From NCBI GenBank assembly GCA_947378785.1, contig CANCLK010000007.1, positions 1 to 64,000 of the forward strand: DNA of 64,000 nucleotides, read 5' to 3'. Source of the DNA: Comamonadaceae bacterium. GTDB lineage: Bacteria; Pseudomonadota; Gammaproteobacteria; Burkholderiales; Burkholderiaceae_C. Under the pieces are notes generated by a model. That model was not told where the DNA came from and ran no database searches. It saw only the letters and a list, made by a program, of their open reading frames with translations. Shown here piece by piece: positions 37,717 to 46,213 of this stretch (position 1 is its first letter; each line of letters starts with the position of its first letter). A program made the translations under genes and the position numbers.

Positions 37717-39402
37717 ATGAAACTCAATTCCATTGCGCTGGCTTGTGGCCTGTTGCTGTCATTCGGCCTCCAAACCTCGGCACAGGCTCAGCAACTGACG
37801 GCGACCACCAAATCGCAAGTCACCATCACCAAGGGCGCTAGCCCGGCATCGCTGAAAAGAAAACTCAAGGAAGACCTGGAGCTGAAGGCGGTGAAGAACT
37901 TGCTGGAAGCCTCTTTCGCGGTCAAGTTCACGCCGCAGGTTGAAGCCAAGCTGCCTGAGCTGGTGGAACTGTTGAGCGACTCGATTCAAATTTCAATGGA
38001 CCCTGCAGACGGTGAAGTGCTGTCGGGTCGCGCGACCATCACCGTGGCCTCGGCCAAGCTCAAGGAATACCTGACCAACAAGGGCATTGGCGCTGGCGAC
38101 ATCGCCGCCAAGTCGGCCAAGATTTTGGTCTCGATCGACGAGTTCATTGGCGTTGCAACGACCAATGACGGACAAACCGCAACCCAGACAGAAACGACCT
38201 ATTCGCACGACAAGAGCTCGTTCTCTGACACCAGCGCCAAGGCCAGTAACAGCCAGAGCGAATCGGCCAGCTCTGCCAGTGCCAGCAAGAAAAATATCGG
38301 CGCATCGTCGAAAGATTCGGTCGCCGTTGCAGGCCGCCAATCTTCTGCCGTTGCCGCGCAGCAAGACACCGCTGTTGCTGGACGTCGTGACACTGCCGTG
38401 GCTTACCAAGGTGGCGGCGGTTCTGCCGCTGGCGCGTCCAGCACGCAATACGCCGGTGCCTCTAAAACCCAATATGCCGCAGCCCAGTCGTCGCAATACG
38501 CCGGTGCTGCATCGTCCGAGCGGGCTTATTCTGACAAGTCAGAATCTGCCAGCGCCAGCCGTTCTGCCTCTGCCTCAGCCTCCAGTTCTGACCAGAAAAA
38601 CGTGCAGCAGCAAACCGACAAGGTCAGCTTCTCGGTCAAGACCAAGATGCCTGAGTTCAACAACGCCAAGCCCATGGGTGCGCAAGACCGCGTGCTGGCT
38701 TCCCGGCTCAGCGGCGAGTTCCAGAACAATGGTTTGCGGCTGGTCGCTGAAAACGATCTGCGTGCTGAAGGCGGACGCATTCTGCCGATCTTCGAGATCA
38801 CCAACAACGGCCGCATCGCGCAGTTTGTCGACTTGATTCAAAAGAAAAATATCGAGGCTGACGTCTGGGCCACCGGCCAGGCCAACTACACCATCGTCGG
38901 CACCACGCCGTCGGGCACGCAGTGCAACGGCAATTTGGCTGTGCAGGGACGTTTCATTGAGGGCAATGAGATCTTCTTTGAAGACTCTTTGCAAGCCGCT
39001 GCGGTTGGCAATGGCGACCAAGATTGCCGCGGGCGCCTCGGCATCGCCCTCGCCACGTCGTTGGCCAAGGTCTTGGGCCAGCGCGCCAACAAAGAACTCA
39101 ACGCACGCAGCTCACGTGGCGGCGTCTACACCCTGTACCTCTACAGCGCCAGCCAGCTCAAGCGTGGTGACCGTCGCCAGTTCCAGGACCTGCTAGAAAA
39201 AGTGGACGGCATTCAGCTCAGCGAACCGACGACCAAAGAGTCGTACATGGCCATCAGCGTGCAGTACGCTGGCAAACTCAAAGACACGATCGACCGCATG
39301 CTCGACAAGCTTCCGTGGGAAAAGGCTGAAGTGCTGAGCAAGGCCAACAAGATTTGCGTTGGCATTGAAGGTATGGGCGCTTGCCCAGCTGAATTCAAGT
39401 AA
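37717..39402 (+). CDS. Large exported protein with low-complexity repeats, function unknown
   Basis: 561 residues with a Sec signal peptide (cleavage near AQA, residue 24). Residues 25-150 form a globular domain; 155-300 are Ser/Ala/Gln-rich, with degenerate repeats of the type AVAGRQ/AVAGRR and TQYAGA/TQYAAA/SQYAGA. Residues 305-560 are a second globular region (VKTKMPEFNN, RLSGEFQNNGLRLVAENDLR, RLGIALATSLAKVLG) with four Cys, and its last part (KESYMAISVQYAGKLKDTI) looks like a repeated alpha-beta fold. I do not recognise the family; a distant resemblance to LPP20/FlgT-like envelope proteins is only an impression. 20 bp after the lipoprotein gene. Confidence 0.65.
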   Translation: MKLNSIALACGLLLSFGLQTSAQAQQLTATTKSQVTITKGASPASLKRKLKEDLELKAVKNLLEASFAVKFTPQVEAKLPELVELLSDSIQISMDPADGEVLSGRATITVASAKLKEYLTNKGIGAGDIAAKSAKILVSIDEFIGVATTNDGQTATQTETTYSHDKSSFSDTSAKASNSQSESASSASASKKNIGASSKDSVAVAGRQSSAVAAQQDTAVAGRRDTAVAYQGGGGSAAGASSTQYAGASKTQYAAAQSSQYAGAASSERAYSDKSESASASRSASASASSSDQKNVQQQTDKVSFSVKTKMPEFNNAKPMGAQDRVLASRLSGEFQNNGLRLVAENDLRAEGGRILPIFEITNNGRIAQFVDLIQKKNIEADVWATGQANYTIVGTTPSGTQCNGNLAVQGRFIEGNEIFFEDSLQAAAVGNGDQDCRGRLGIALATSLAKVLGQRANKELNARSSRGGVYTLYLYSASQLKRGDRRQFQDLLEKVDGIQLSEPTTKESYMAISVQYAGKLKDTIDRMLDKLPWEKAEVLSKANKICVGIEGMGACPAEFK

Positions 39403-39414
39403 CGGACACCGCTC

Positions 39415-41619
39415 ATGACGTTCCGCAAGATCATTGCAGCGAGCTTGGTCTGCGGTACTGGCTTGGCCAGCGCCGCAGCAGAGTTTCAGTATTACGTTTT
39501 CCCGTTGGCCGGTGTGACGGGCATCAGCCAGTCGGCGATCAAGCCGGACAGTACGCAGCCCCCGCAGGCCAAGTACAGCGGCATGATCAACGAGAAATAT
39601 GCTGATATTTTTCTTGATGGTGTTGCCCAGAAAACCCTGACAGAGCACTTTGAGAAAAGGGTCTTGGCCGCGTTCCCCACCTCGGTGGTCGGACCGAACC
39701 AAGTGACTTCGGGCAAGGAAGGCAAGTACGCCTACCAGCCTTACTCGGCTTCGGAGTGCCGTCCGTCGTTCAAGGTCAACTACCGAGACTCCTTCGGTAT
39801 TGCTGTGGGCGTGAGTCGCTTGTCGACTTACTTCAACACCTACAGCAATTTCACGCAGGTCCTGATCCCGATCACTTACACCATCCGCTTCGTGAAGCTC
39901 AATGGCGCCTCTGTTATTTTCTCTAAGAGCGACACGATCTACACCGAGCTGACGTCGACGACGGCTGATTTTTTCAGCCCCGGCGGCAAAGATATTTCGC
40001 CTGACAACACCGCCAAAATCAAAGCCGCCATTTTGAATGACGCGCTGAAGGTGATTGACCGTCACGTCGAGGCAGCGGCGAAGAATTTTTCGCCTAAGCA
40101 GACGGACATCGGCGTTGCCACCCGGGACGGCGAGTACTTCATCTTTGACCGCGGCAGTGAAGTGGGCTTTTCTTCAGGCGAGGACTTCGACGCCCTGAAT
40201 GACAAAGGCGAAGAGTTTTCTTTCACCGTCAAATACGCCACCGATGGTTTGGCTGTGGCCTCTGCCAGCGACTTCAGCAAAGACGTCAAACGCGCCACCA
40301 ATGCCTTGCGTGCGGGTGCCAAGCTGAAATTTTCGTTCACTAAAAACGGCAAAGACGATGCCAAGCCCTCGGTGCTGGCTGTCCAGTACAGCGCTCCAGG
40401 CAACCAGCCCTTGCAGCCAAGTCAGGTGCTAGACAACGCCCTGCAGTCGATCATTGCAGATGACATTGGCTTCAAGGCGCCGTTCAACCTGATCAAGCAA
40501 GACGCTGATTTTGTGCGCTTGAAAAACCAGATTCGTGGTGAAGCCAATTGCGAATCAACGATGTTTGCGGAGATGCCAGGCTTTGCCGACAACACGACCT
40601 TGCCACGTCAGAGTCCTGACTATTACCTCAAGCTGGACCAGTTCTCGTCACCTGTTTTCAATGTGACGGGTCAAACCGGATCGTCGACTAAAAGCATTTT
40701 CAACAGCGCTGTGGCTTTGAGTCTGGTGGACCGTTCCAACGTCGTTCGGCAGGTTTTCATTGGTAATAACAATTATGAGTTGGCCAAGATCGCCGGCAAA
40801 GGTCTGGCGCTAGAGCAGGCCACTGAGGTGAACCTGAAGAATGCTTCGCTGGTGGCACTCAAATCGATGATTGAAGGCTTCAGTCCGAAGCAAAAAATCT
40901 TGAAGATCAATGCGGTGGCGGGTGGCAATGCCACGCTCAGCGAGACCTTGCCCTTGAACGCCTTCAACCAGGTGCAGATTGCCCGGCCTTTGAGCGTTGG
41001 CAAGAGCAACAAGACGGTCTATTTGCCACTGCCACAAAGTGAAGTCCAGTTTGAGCGCCCAACGCAAGACACAGCGACCTTGGCGCTCAAGGGTCAACTG
41101 AAGACCACAGATGTGGTGTTGCTCACGTCCTCTGGCGGCAACAACCGGGCCTTGAAACTCTGTGACGTGAGCCGCAAGCGCCGATTTTTACCCGCCAACT
41201 TGCTGCACCCTTCCGGCGCCGACGAGATGATGGGTCGTGCCGTGGCGGCCAGCTTGAAGGACTATGACTTGATCGAAGGCAGCAGTGACTTCTTGCAAAG
41301 CACGTCCATCGCCTTGCGCGACGGCATGTTTGAAGCGCAGGCCTTGGGCACGGCTGTCGACACGCCTTTTTGTATCTTGCCGATGGAGTTGCAGCAGTTC
41401 ACCAAGAACGACTGTGCTGCTGATAAATGCAGCGGGCGAGCCAGCGTGAGTTCCGGTATTCGCATCTTTGATGCGAATACCAAGATTGGAGAGTCGGTCC
41501 TCGGTGCTGGCTTTGATTTCTCTGAAATCAAAGCCGACTCTCTGTCATCGTTCGTTGGCCTGAAAGCCTACGAACAACAAATCAGCAGCATTCCTCAACA
41601 CAAATCCAAACTCAAGTAA
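39415..41619 (+). CDS. Large exported protein, function unknown
   Basis: 734 residues, beginning with a signal peptide (MTFRKIIAASLVCGTGLAS, cleavage near residue 20-22). No known domain recognised. The mature protein is rich in beta-strand-like alternation, with an N-terminal segment (YYVFPLAGVTGISQSAI) and several paired-Cys regions (ECRPS, NCEST, FCILP, NDCAADKCSG) that suggest disulfides outside the cytoplasm. 12 bp after the 561-residue protein gene and 9 bp before the next, so part of one operon. The tight grouping suggests it works with the neighbouring secreted proteins. Confidence 0.65.
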   Translation: MTFRKIIAASLVCGTGLASAAAEFQYYVFPLAGVTGISQSAIKPDSTQPPQAKYSGMINEKYADIFLDGVAQKTLTEHFEKRVLAAFPTSVVGPNQVTSGKEGKYAYQPYSASECRPSFKVNYRDSFGIAVGVSRLSTYFNTYSNFTQVLIPITYTIRFVKLNGASVIFSKSDTIYTELTSTTADFFSPGGKDISPDNTAKIKAAILNDALKVIDRHVEAAAKNFSPKQTDIGVATRDGEYFIFDRGSEVGFSSGEDFDALNDKGEEFSFTVKYATDGLAVASASDFSKDVKRATNALRAGAKLKFSFTKNGKDDAKPSVLAVQYSAPGNQPLQPSQVLDNALQSIIADDIGFKAPFNLIKQDADFVRLKNQIRGEANCESTMFAEMPGFADNTTLPRQSPDYYLKLDQFSSPVFNVTGQTGSSTKSIFNSAVALSLVDRSNVVRQVFIGNNNYELAKIAGKGLALEQATEVNLKNASLVALKSMIEGFSPKQKILKINAVAGGNATLSETLPLNAFNQVQIARPLSVGKSNKTVYLPLPQSEVQFERPTQDTATLALKGQLKTTDVVLLTSSGGNNRALKLCDVSRKRRFLPANLLHPSGADEMMGRAVAASLKDYDLIEGSSDFLQSTSIALRDGMFEAQALGTAVDTPFCILPMELQQFTKNDCAADKCSGRASVSSGIRIFDANTKIGESVLGAGFDFSEIKADSLSSFVGLKAYEQQISSIPQHKSKLK

Positions 41620-41628
41620 GGTGTTTTT

Positions 41629-42300
41629 ATGAAATCGAAAGTTTTGACAGTCATGATGGCGCTGGTGGTTTCCACTTCTGCCAACGCTCAATTCGGTGCC
41701 TTGGGCGGTCTGATGGGCGGCGGCGGCGGCGGCGGTGACGTCGGCGCGCAAGTCTTGGTCTTCAACCAAGAAGCCAACCTGATCAGCAAAACAGTGGCTT
41801 TTGCCCTGATCCAGATCGTCGGCGCACTTGGCGACAAGACGAAAATTGCCGATATCAAGGCAGTCAACGACAGCCTGAGCAAGAGCACTGACACCAAAGA
41901 AATTGGCGCCATCTCTGGCTCTGTCATCAAGAGCAATTTTGCCGAGGCCGATCAACTCCTGAAAAGTGCAGATGCCAAGGCCAAGATGGAGAACCTGTCT
42001 CCTGAAATGCAGAAAAAAGTGGCGCAATCGATTTTCGCGGTTGGCGTTGCAGCCCTGCAGATTCCGGGTGCGATCAACAGAGGTAAGAACATCGTCCAAA
42101 GTGTTGGCGCTAACCCAATGAACATCGTCAAAGTCTTGCCAGTGAAAGACGGTTTGTCCATGTACATTGATGTGCTGCCTAAGCTGCCAACCTTGGTGAC
42201 CACAGGCATGCAACTCATGCGTGACGTCAAAGTGGAAGCCGGCAACCCAACGGCCGATGCCAAGTTGGCACCAGAGTCAGCCAGCTTCCCTGAGTCCTAA
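41629..42300 (+). CDS. Exported protein with Gly-rich N-terminus, function unknown
   Basis: 223 residues; signal peptide cleaved after SANA near residue 20. The mature N-terminus has a run of glycines (GGLMGGGGGGGDVG), then a mostly helical domain. Not recognised. Seven consecutive Gly codons are of the GGC/GGT type, so the run may be prone to slippage. Followed by a hairpin with a T-run at 42319-42353. Confidence 0.6.
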   Translation: MKSKVLTVMMALVVSTSANAQFGALGGLMGGGGGGGDVGAQVLVFNQEANLISKTVAFALIQIVGALGDKTKIADIKAVNDSLSKSTDTKEIGAISGSVIKSNFAEADQLLKSADAKAKMENLSPEMQKKVAQSIFAVGVAALQIPGAINRGKNIVQSVGANPMNIVKVLPVKDGLSMYIDVLPKLPTLVTTGMQLMRDVKVEAGNPTADAKLAPESASFPES

Positions 42301-42318
42301 GCCACTCTTATTTTCCTG

Positions 42319-42353
42319 AACCGGGGTGCGATTTTTCGCCCTCCGGTTTTTTT
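42319..42353 (+). terminator. Terminator-like hairpin between the 223-aa and glycine-zipper genes
   Basis: AACCGG and CCGGTT arms with an inner GCG/CGC pairing, followed by seven T residues. It would end or reduce transcription before the glycine-zipper gene. Confidence 0.6.
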
Positions 42354-42407
42354 CATGGCTCATCTGCATTTGACCATGTGGGTGCTACTTAAAGTTTGAA
42401 GACATTC

Positions 42408-42872
42408 GTGAAAAAATTATTAGTTCTTGCAGCAGCCATCGGCTTGTGCGCATCGGTTTCAGCCCAATCGGAAGAACTTGGCCGGGTCATTTCTAGCAGC
42501 CCGATCACGCAACCTGTGAACCGTCAGCAGCAAGTCTGCAATGGTCAGCAGGGCGGCTACGCAGCACCTAAGAGTGGCGCGGGCGCCATCATGGGAGCGA
42601 TTGCGGGTGCAGCCATCGGAAACTCTATCGGCAAGGGCACAGGCCGAGCGCTGGCCACCGGCGTTGGCATGATGGGTGGGGCGATGGTGGGCGACCAAAT
42701 CGAAGGTCAGGGCCAACCACAGCAGCAATGCAGCGTCCAGACCATCACCGAGTACCAGGTCGTGGGCTACATGGTGCGTTACGAATACAACGGCAAACAG
42801 TACTCAGGTCAGTTTGCGTCGGACCCAGGGCAGTACGTGCGCCTGCAAGTGGTACCGATGAACGGACGCTGA
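42408..42872 (+). CDS. Glycine-zipper 2TM-domain envelope protein
   Basis: About 154 residues, starting at GTG 42408 (a TTG at 42396 is an alternative). Signal peptide cleaved at SVSA near residue 19. Residues about 55-100 are a glycine zipper (GAIMGAIAGAAIGNSIGKG and GVGMMGGAMVGDQI), the Rick_17kDa_Anti/2TM pattern of outer-membrane-associated proteins. The C-terminal domain has YQVVGYMVRYEYNGKQYSGQ, as in many SlyB/Pcp-like relatives, but without a lipobox. Ends 15 bp from the stop of the kinase-like gene on the other strand. Confidence 0.75.
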   Translation: MKKLLVLAAAIGLCASVSAQSEELGRVISSSPITQPVNRQQQVCNGQQGGYAAPKSGAGAIMGAIAGAAIGNSIGKGTGRALATGVGMMGGAMVGDQIEGQGQPQQQCSVQTITEYQVVGYMVRYEYNGKQYSGQFASDPGQYVRLQVVPMNGR

Positions 42873-42887
42873 CCCTGAAAGAAGGGC

Positions 42888-44198
42888 TCACAGCGCCCGT
42901 TGTCCTTGTCTGGCCTCCAGTGTGAGTGCCAGCAGGATCACCCCCAAGACAGCGATGCCAGCCGGCCATGGTTCTGGTACACGTTGCGTCCAAATTTCCA
43001 AGGACAAGGCCAGCAAGGCCAATCCTTGCGTCTGGCTCAGTCGGCTGAGAAGACGAGCTCGGCGTTCCGAAAAAATCATGCTCACCAGCAGGACGGCCGA
43101 CAGCGCCAACGTCGCCATCACCACCGTCAGGGTGAAGGGCGTGACCTTCAGGCGATGCGCTGCGTACACGGCATCCATCAGCACATAGCCCAATGCAATG
43201 ACCCCGCCGCTGATCAGCATGCGAATCACTGACAGCGTGGCAGCTGAAGGCTGTGGGGCATTTGACGCTGAGATGTTCCGTGGCGTGATCGCCGGTGGTG
43301 GCGTTGGCGCGGTGGGTGCTGTAGGTGCTATGGGTATGGCGATCGGCTCGGTCACGGCGGAGCCAATCAAACCTGTCTGCTGGGTCGATGGGGTCGATGG
43401 GGCTTGTGCTCTGGGCCTCGGCGTGGGTGCGCTGAATTGGGACGACAACCACTGCAACGTGTCTTCCAGAACCGTCTCAGCCTGGCTCTCTAATGTGAGG
43501 TGCAACAAGCCCCGGCCACGCGCGTCGACTTGCAAGCGGGTCTCCGCGGTCAAACATGCGAACTGTGTGCTTTGCATCAACATCAAGCCCAGGCTGTGCG
43601 CGATGAGGCACCAGCGCTGCGTGATGCGGTCGACTGCCAGATCGTTCGTCCAGTCAGCGCGATACGCTGTCATGGGGATGTCGAATTCAGCATCGTAGCG
43701 CGGCGGTTCTGGCAGTTGGTTGCGCTTGAAAAATTGCTCCCAATCTTCCGTGATGGCGGCGTGCAAAGCCGGGTGCTGCTGGGTGGCATCGGGCCGCATC
43801 CAGAGGGGTTTTTGGACCGGAAAACGCGGGGAAACCGCCAAGCTGAAATCAATCAAACGCACGATCGGGGATGCCAGCGCGTTGGTTTGCGCAACCATGA
43901 AGTTGCGAAACGCCAGATCGAAGTGCCACACCTCCATTTTGGCCACGCTGCGGCTGATGCTCAGCGCCTGCTGCAAGGCGTTCAGTGCCTGTGACTGCCC
44001 TGTCGCTGTGGCTGGAAGTGCCAGCAGCCATTCATGCAAGGTGACGCCCGCATGCGCCATTCTGATCTGACCGAGCTGCGTGTCGTTGGAAAAAACAGCC
44101 GGCACGGGCGCGTGCAACTGATTCAGCAGATCAAGAAACTGGTACTCGCGCGATTGTGTGTAGCGGTCGTCGAAGCGTTTGATGAAGTCGTCAGTCAA
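42888..44198 (-). CDS. Divergent membrane-anchored protein kinase-like protein
   Basis: About 436 residues. The C-lobe of a protein-kinase fold is visible: catalytic loop HFDLAFRN (His92, Asp94, Asn99) and metal motif DFS (Asp117). The N-lobe is stripped: a possible beta3 Lys7 in FIKRF and alphaC Glu18, but no glycine-rich loop. A Pro/Thr-rich linker (about 255-305) leads to four C-terminal hydrophobic helices. I chose TTG 44198, with AGGA seven bases upstream and 10 bp after the phosphatase stop; a longer start at 44252 would overlap the phosphatase. Activity as a Ser/Thr kinase is inferred from context beside PP2C and FHA genes; a pseudokinase is possible. Confidence 0.65.
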   Translation of the reverse strand: MTDDFIKRFDDRYTQSREYQFLDLLNQLHAPVPAVFSNDTQLGQIRMAHAGVTLHEWLLALPATATGQSQALNALQQALSISRSVAKMEVWHFDLAFRNFMVAQTNALASPIVRLIDFSLAVSPRFPVQKPLWMRPDATQQHPALHAAITEDWEQFFKRNQLPEPPRYDAEFDIPMTAYRADWTNDLAVDRITQRWCLIAHSLGLMLMQSTQFACLTAETRLQVDARGRGLLHLTLESQAETVLEDTLQWLSSQFSAPTPRPRAQAPSTPSTQQTGLIGSAVTEPIAIPIAPTAPTAPTPPPAITPRNISASNAPQPSAATLSVIRMLISGGVIALGYVLMDAVYAAHRLKVTPFTLTVVMATLALSAVLLVSMIFSERRARLLSRLSQTQGLALLALSLEIWTQRVPEPWPAGIAVLGVILLALTLEARQGQRAL

Positions 44199-44208
44199 AG
44201 CGTTGTCC

Positions 44209-44880
44209 TCAGGTGTATTTGAGCCAGACCATCGCCACGCTGATGTCGTCACGGCAGCCGGCGGTACGGGCCTCTAACGCCAGCGAGTGGCACAGGTAAT
44301 CAAGGTCGGCGGCGCTGGGTTCAGTCCGGCCCAGCAGGGACACGCGGGCCTTCAGGTGTTGATCGGTGGTCAGCAGCCCCGGCCCGTCAGACATCAAAAC
44401 GGCGCAGTAAATACCCTGAGGCGGATGCTGCCGCGTGTGCAAGGTGTGGCACACCTCCGAGCCGACGAGCTGGGTTGGGTGTCCCTTGTCATCGACATCG
44501 CGCGGCATCTGGTCGATGCATCGCCAGGGCGCCAACCCACGCCATGGTTTTTGGAACAACCAGAGAAAGCTGTCGCCCAGTGTTGCCAGTTGCAGATCTT
44601 GCTCACGCGCGTGAACCCGCAGCAAGGTGCTGCCCGTGACAGGGAATTTTTGGCACATCTCGGCGTGCGTCGAAAGCAACTGTTGTGGCAAATTCTCCGT
44701 GTCAGCGTGTGCCATCACCTGGCTCAGCCAGCGCGCTGCAACACCGCTGTCGGGGCAGCTGTTGGCACCGTCGCAGAGGGTAAAAATAGAGTCCTCCGCG
44801 TTGGCACTGAAGGCGTCGAATCCCATGGCGGCCTCGGCGTTCACATTCAACGCACAGGCATGAACACAGCGCAGAGTCAT
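44209..44880 (-). CDS. PP2C-family Ser/Thr protein phosphatase
   Basis: 223 residues. Metal-binding Asp residues of the PP2C fold can be placed: Asp22 (GFDAF), Asp37 (CDGA), Asp165 (MSDGPG) and Asp212 (RDDISVAMVW), with GST at 83-85 and LGDSFLWLF at 101-109. The full set suggests an active Mn/Mg-dependent phosphatase. It lacks transmembrane segments, unlike actinobacterial PstP. Start ATG overlaps the FHA gene stop by 4 bp, and its own stop is 10 bp before the kinase-like start, so kinase and phosphatase are coexpressed. Confidence 0.78.
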   Translation of the reverse strand: MTLRCVHACALNVNAEAAMGFDAFSANAEDSIFTLCDGANSCPDSGVAARWLSQVMAHADTENLPQQLLSTHAEMCQKFPVTGSTLLRVHAREQDLQLATLGDSFLWLFQKPWRGLAPWRCIDQMPRDVDDKGHPTQLVGSEVCHTLHTRQHPPQGIYCAVLMSDGPGLLTTDQHLKARVSLLGRTEPSAADLDYLCHSLALEARTAGCRDDISVAMVWLKYT

Positions 44881-45923
44881 GCGACTGCTCGGGGGCGCGG
44901 TGTCCCTTCATGGATGGCCCGCCCGCCACCGGCAAGACTCAATTGAATGACGGCGTAGTCGGCGTTGGAACCCTGCAGCTGGCCGGCGCTGGCACCCTCG
45001 GGTGGAATGCCGGTGCGCAAGACCGTTGTGGTCGCTGCATCGAGCGGGTAGAGCTTGAGCTTTTCAAGCACCAGCCCATCGGCCCGCACGCAGCTGAGTG
45101 AGGCGCTGTCAGGTAGAAAATAATAAATGCGGCCCATCAGCTCGAGCACCACGAGTTGCTGGCGTGAGACGTAGGTGGACTGCACGCGCAAGGGGCTGAG
45201 GCCAAACTGCTCACACGTCGGGCCCGGCTCACGACCGATCAGGGCGGGCAAGGCCAGCGTGTGTTGGCTGCTGCCACGTGCGTCGGTCAGAAGAATGTCT
45301 ACCGAGCGGTCGCTCGCTGGATGCATCGGGCTTGTGCGGCTGGCGGTCGCTGCCGTTGGGTCCATCGTCGGTGCCACGGGTGGCTGCGTTGAAAAAGCTT
45401 TTCCGAAGCGGCCGGTTGAGGCTTCGCGTTTCAGCGGGCCACTCAGGCTGGCTTCTGCCGCGAACGAAATCCGCCGGCCTTTCAGTGAAATCTGAAAGCC
45501 TTCTTCACTCGTCAAATTCTCAAGAGAGTCTTGCCCGAGTTGCACGGTGGCTTCAAATTCTGCCGGCACCCGAACGGAACTGCCGCGCGACGATCGATAT
45601 TCACGCTGGATCACCTGCTGAAAAAATTGCCGCCGAAACTGAGGGTCAACGGCCTCATGGGTCGCCAAAAATTCGTCAAACTTTTGGGCGATGTCCCGGT
45701 CTTTGGGCGTGATGACCAAGCTGTCTAGAACGAAGTAGCTTTCGTCCAGAACGGCCTTCATGTAGCGCGTTTCACGCCCCTCAATGGCACGCTTCACGGC
45801 GTCGGTGGCGACACTTTTGAGTTCCAGTAAAACCGAGTCCGCAAACTCGTCGGTATGACGTGTCTTGAACGTTTCGACCGATGGCTTGGCGCCACCGCTT
45901 TTGAATAAGTCCATCAAACTCAT
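44877..45923 (-). CDS. FHA-domain protein
   Basis: 348 residues. The C-terminal third (about 222-315) fits an FHA phosphothreonine-binding domain: LPALIGREPG with Gly230-Arg231, and YVSRQQLVV with Ser253-Arg254, though the usual SxxH His is replaced by Gln. The N-terminal part (1-160) is helical then beta-like, in a layout that reminds me of the FhaA N-terminal domain of actinobacteria; that is only an impression. A Pro/Thr/Ser-rich stretch (175-205) links the two. It is likely to read phosphothreonine marks made by the kinase-like product. Overlaps both neighbours by 4 bp. Confidence 0.7.
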   Translation of the reverse strand: MSLMDLFKSGGAKPSVETFKTRHTDEFADSVLLELKSVATDAVKRAIEGRETRYMKAVLDESYFVLDSLVITPKDRDIAQKFDEFLATHEAVDPQFRRQFFQQVIQREYRSSRGSSVRVPAEFEATVQLGQDSLENLTSEEGFQISLKGRRISFAAEASLSGPLKREASTGRFGKAFSTQPPVAPTMDPTAATASRTSPMHPASDRSVDILLTDARGSSQHTLALPALIGREPGPTCEQFGLSPLRVQSTYVSRQQLVVLELMGRIYYFLPDSASLSCVRADGLVLEKLKLYPLDAATTTVLRTGIPPEGASAGQLQGSNADYAVIQLSLAGGGRAIHEGTPRPRAVA

Positions 45924-46213
45924 GGTTTTTTCCCTGTGGTGTCGATCTTGATTTCAAAATGCTCAGCGTCATGCACCTTCAGGGTCAGGCGATTGGCAAG
46001 GTCCGCATGGAGCGGTGACAACGTGTCGAAAACCAGCTCCTGAAAGGTCGACGCGGGGACCGCTTGAAAGACCGACTTCGGCATGAACCCCGTCAGGGTA
46101 CCGCGAGATTGCAGCAATTTCCGCAACTCAAGCGAAAAAGCCAGCAGCTGAACGGCCGGCAGGCTGGCTTCGTCAAAGCGCAAGCGGCGGCTGGTGCGGG
46201 TGTCTTCGGTCAC
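45920..46213 (-). CDS. Small protein of unknown function in the SEDS/FHA operon
   Basis: 97 residues from a GTG start at 46213 that overlaps the stop of the penicillin-binding-like gene by 4 bp; its stop overlaps the FHA start by 4 bp. No signal peptide or membrane helix; one hydrophobic helix-like segment (LPAVQLLAFSLELRKLL) and a strand-rich C-terminus (LTLKVHDAEHFEIKID). Not recognised. The double overlap makes it a real gene despite its size. Confidence 0.65.
   Translation of the reverse strand: MTEDTRTSRRLRFDEASLPAVQLLAFSLELRKLLQSRGTLTGFMPKSVFQAVPASTFQELVFDTLSPLHADLANRLTLKVHDAEHFEIKIDTTGKKP

Noticed and set aside
44199-44252. Longer N-terminus for the kinase-like protein
   Set aside because: It would overlap the PP2C gene by 44 bp and adds no kinase glycine loop; the TTG at 44198 has a well-spaced AGGA.
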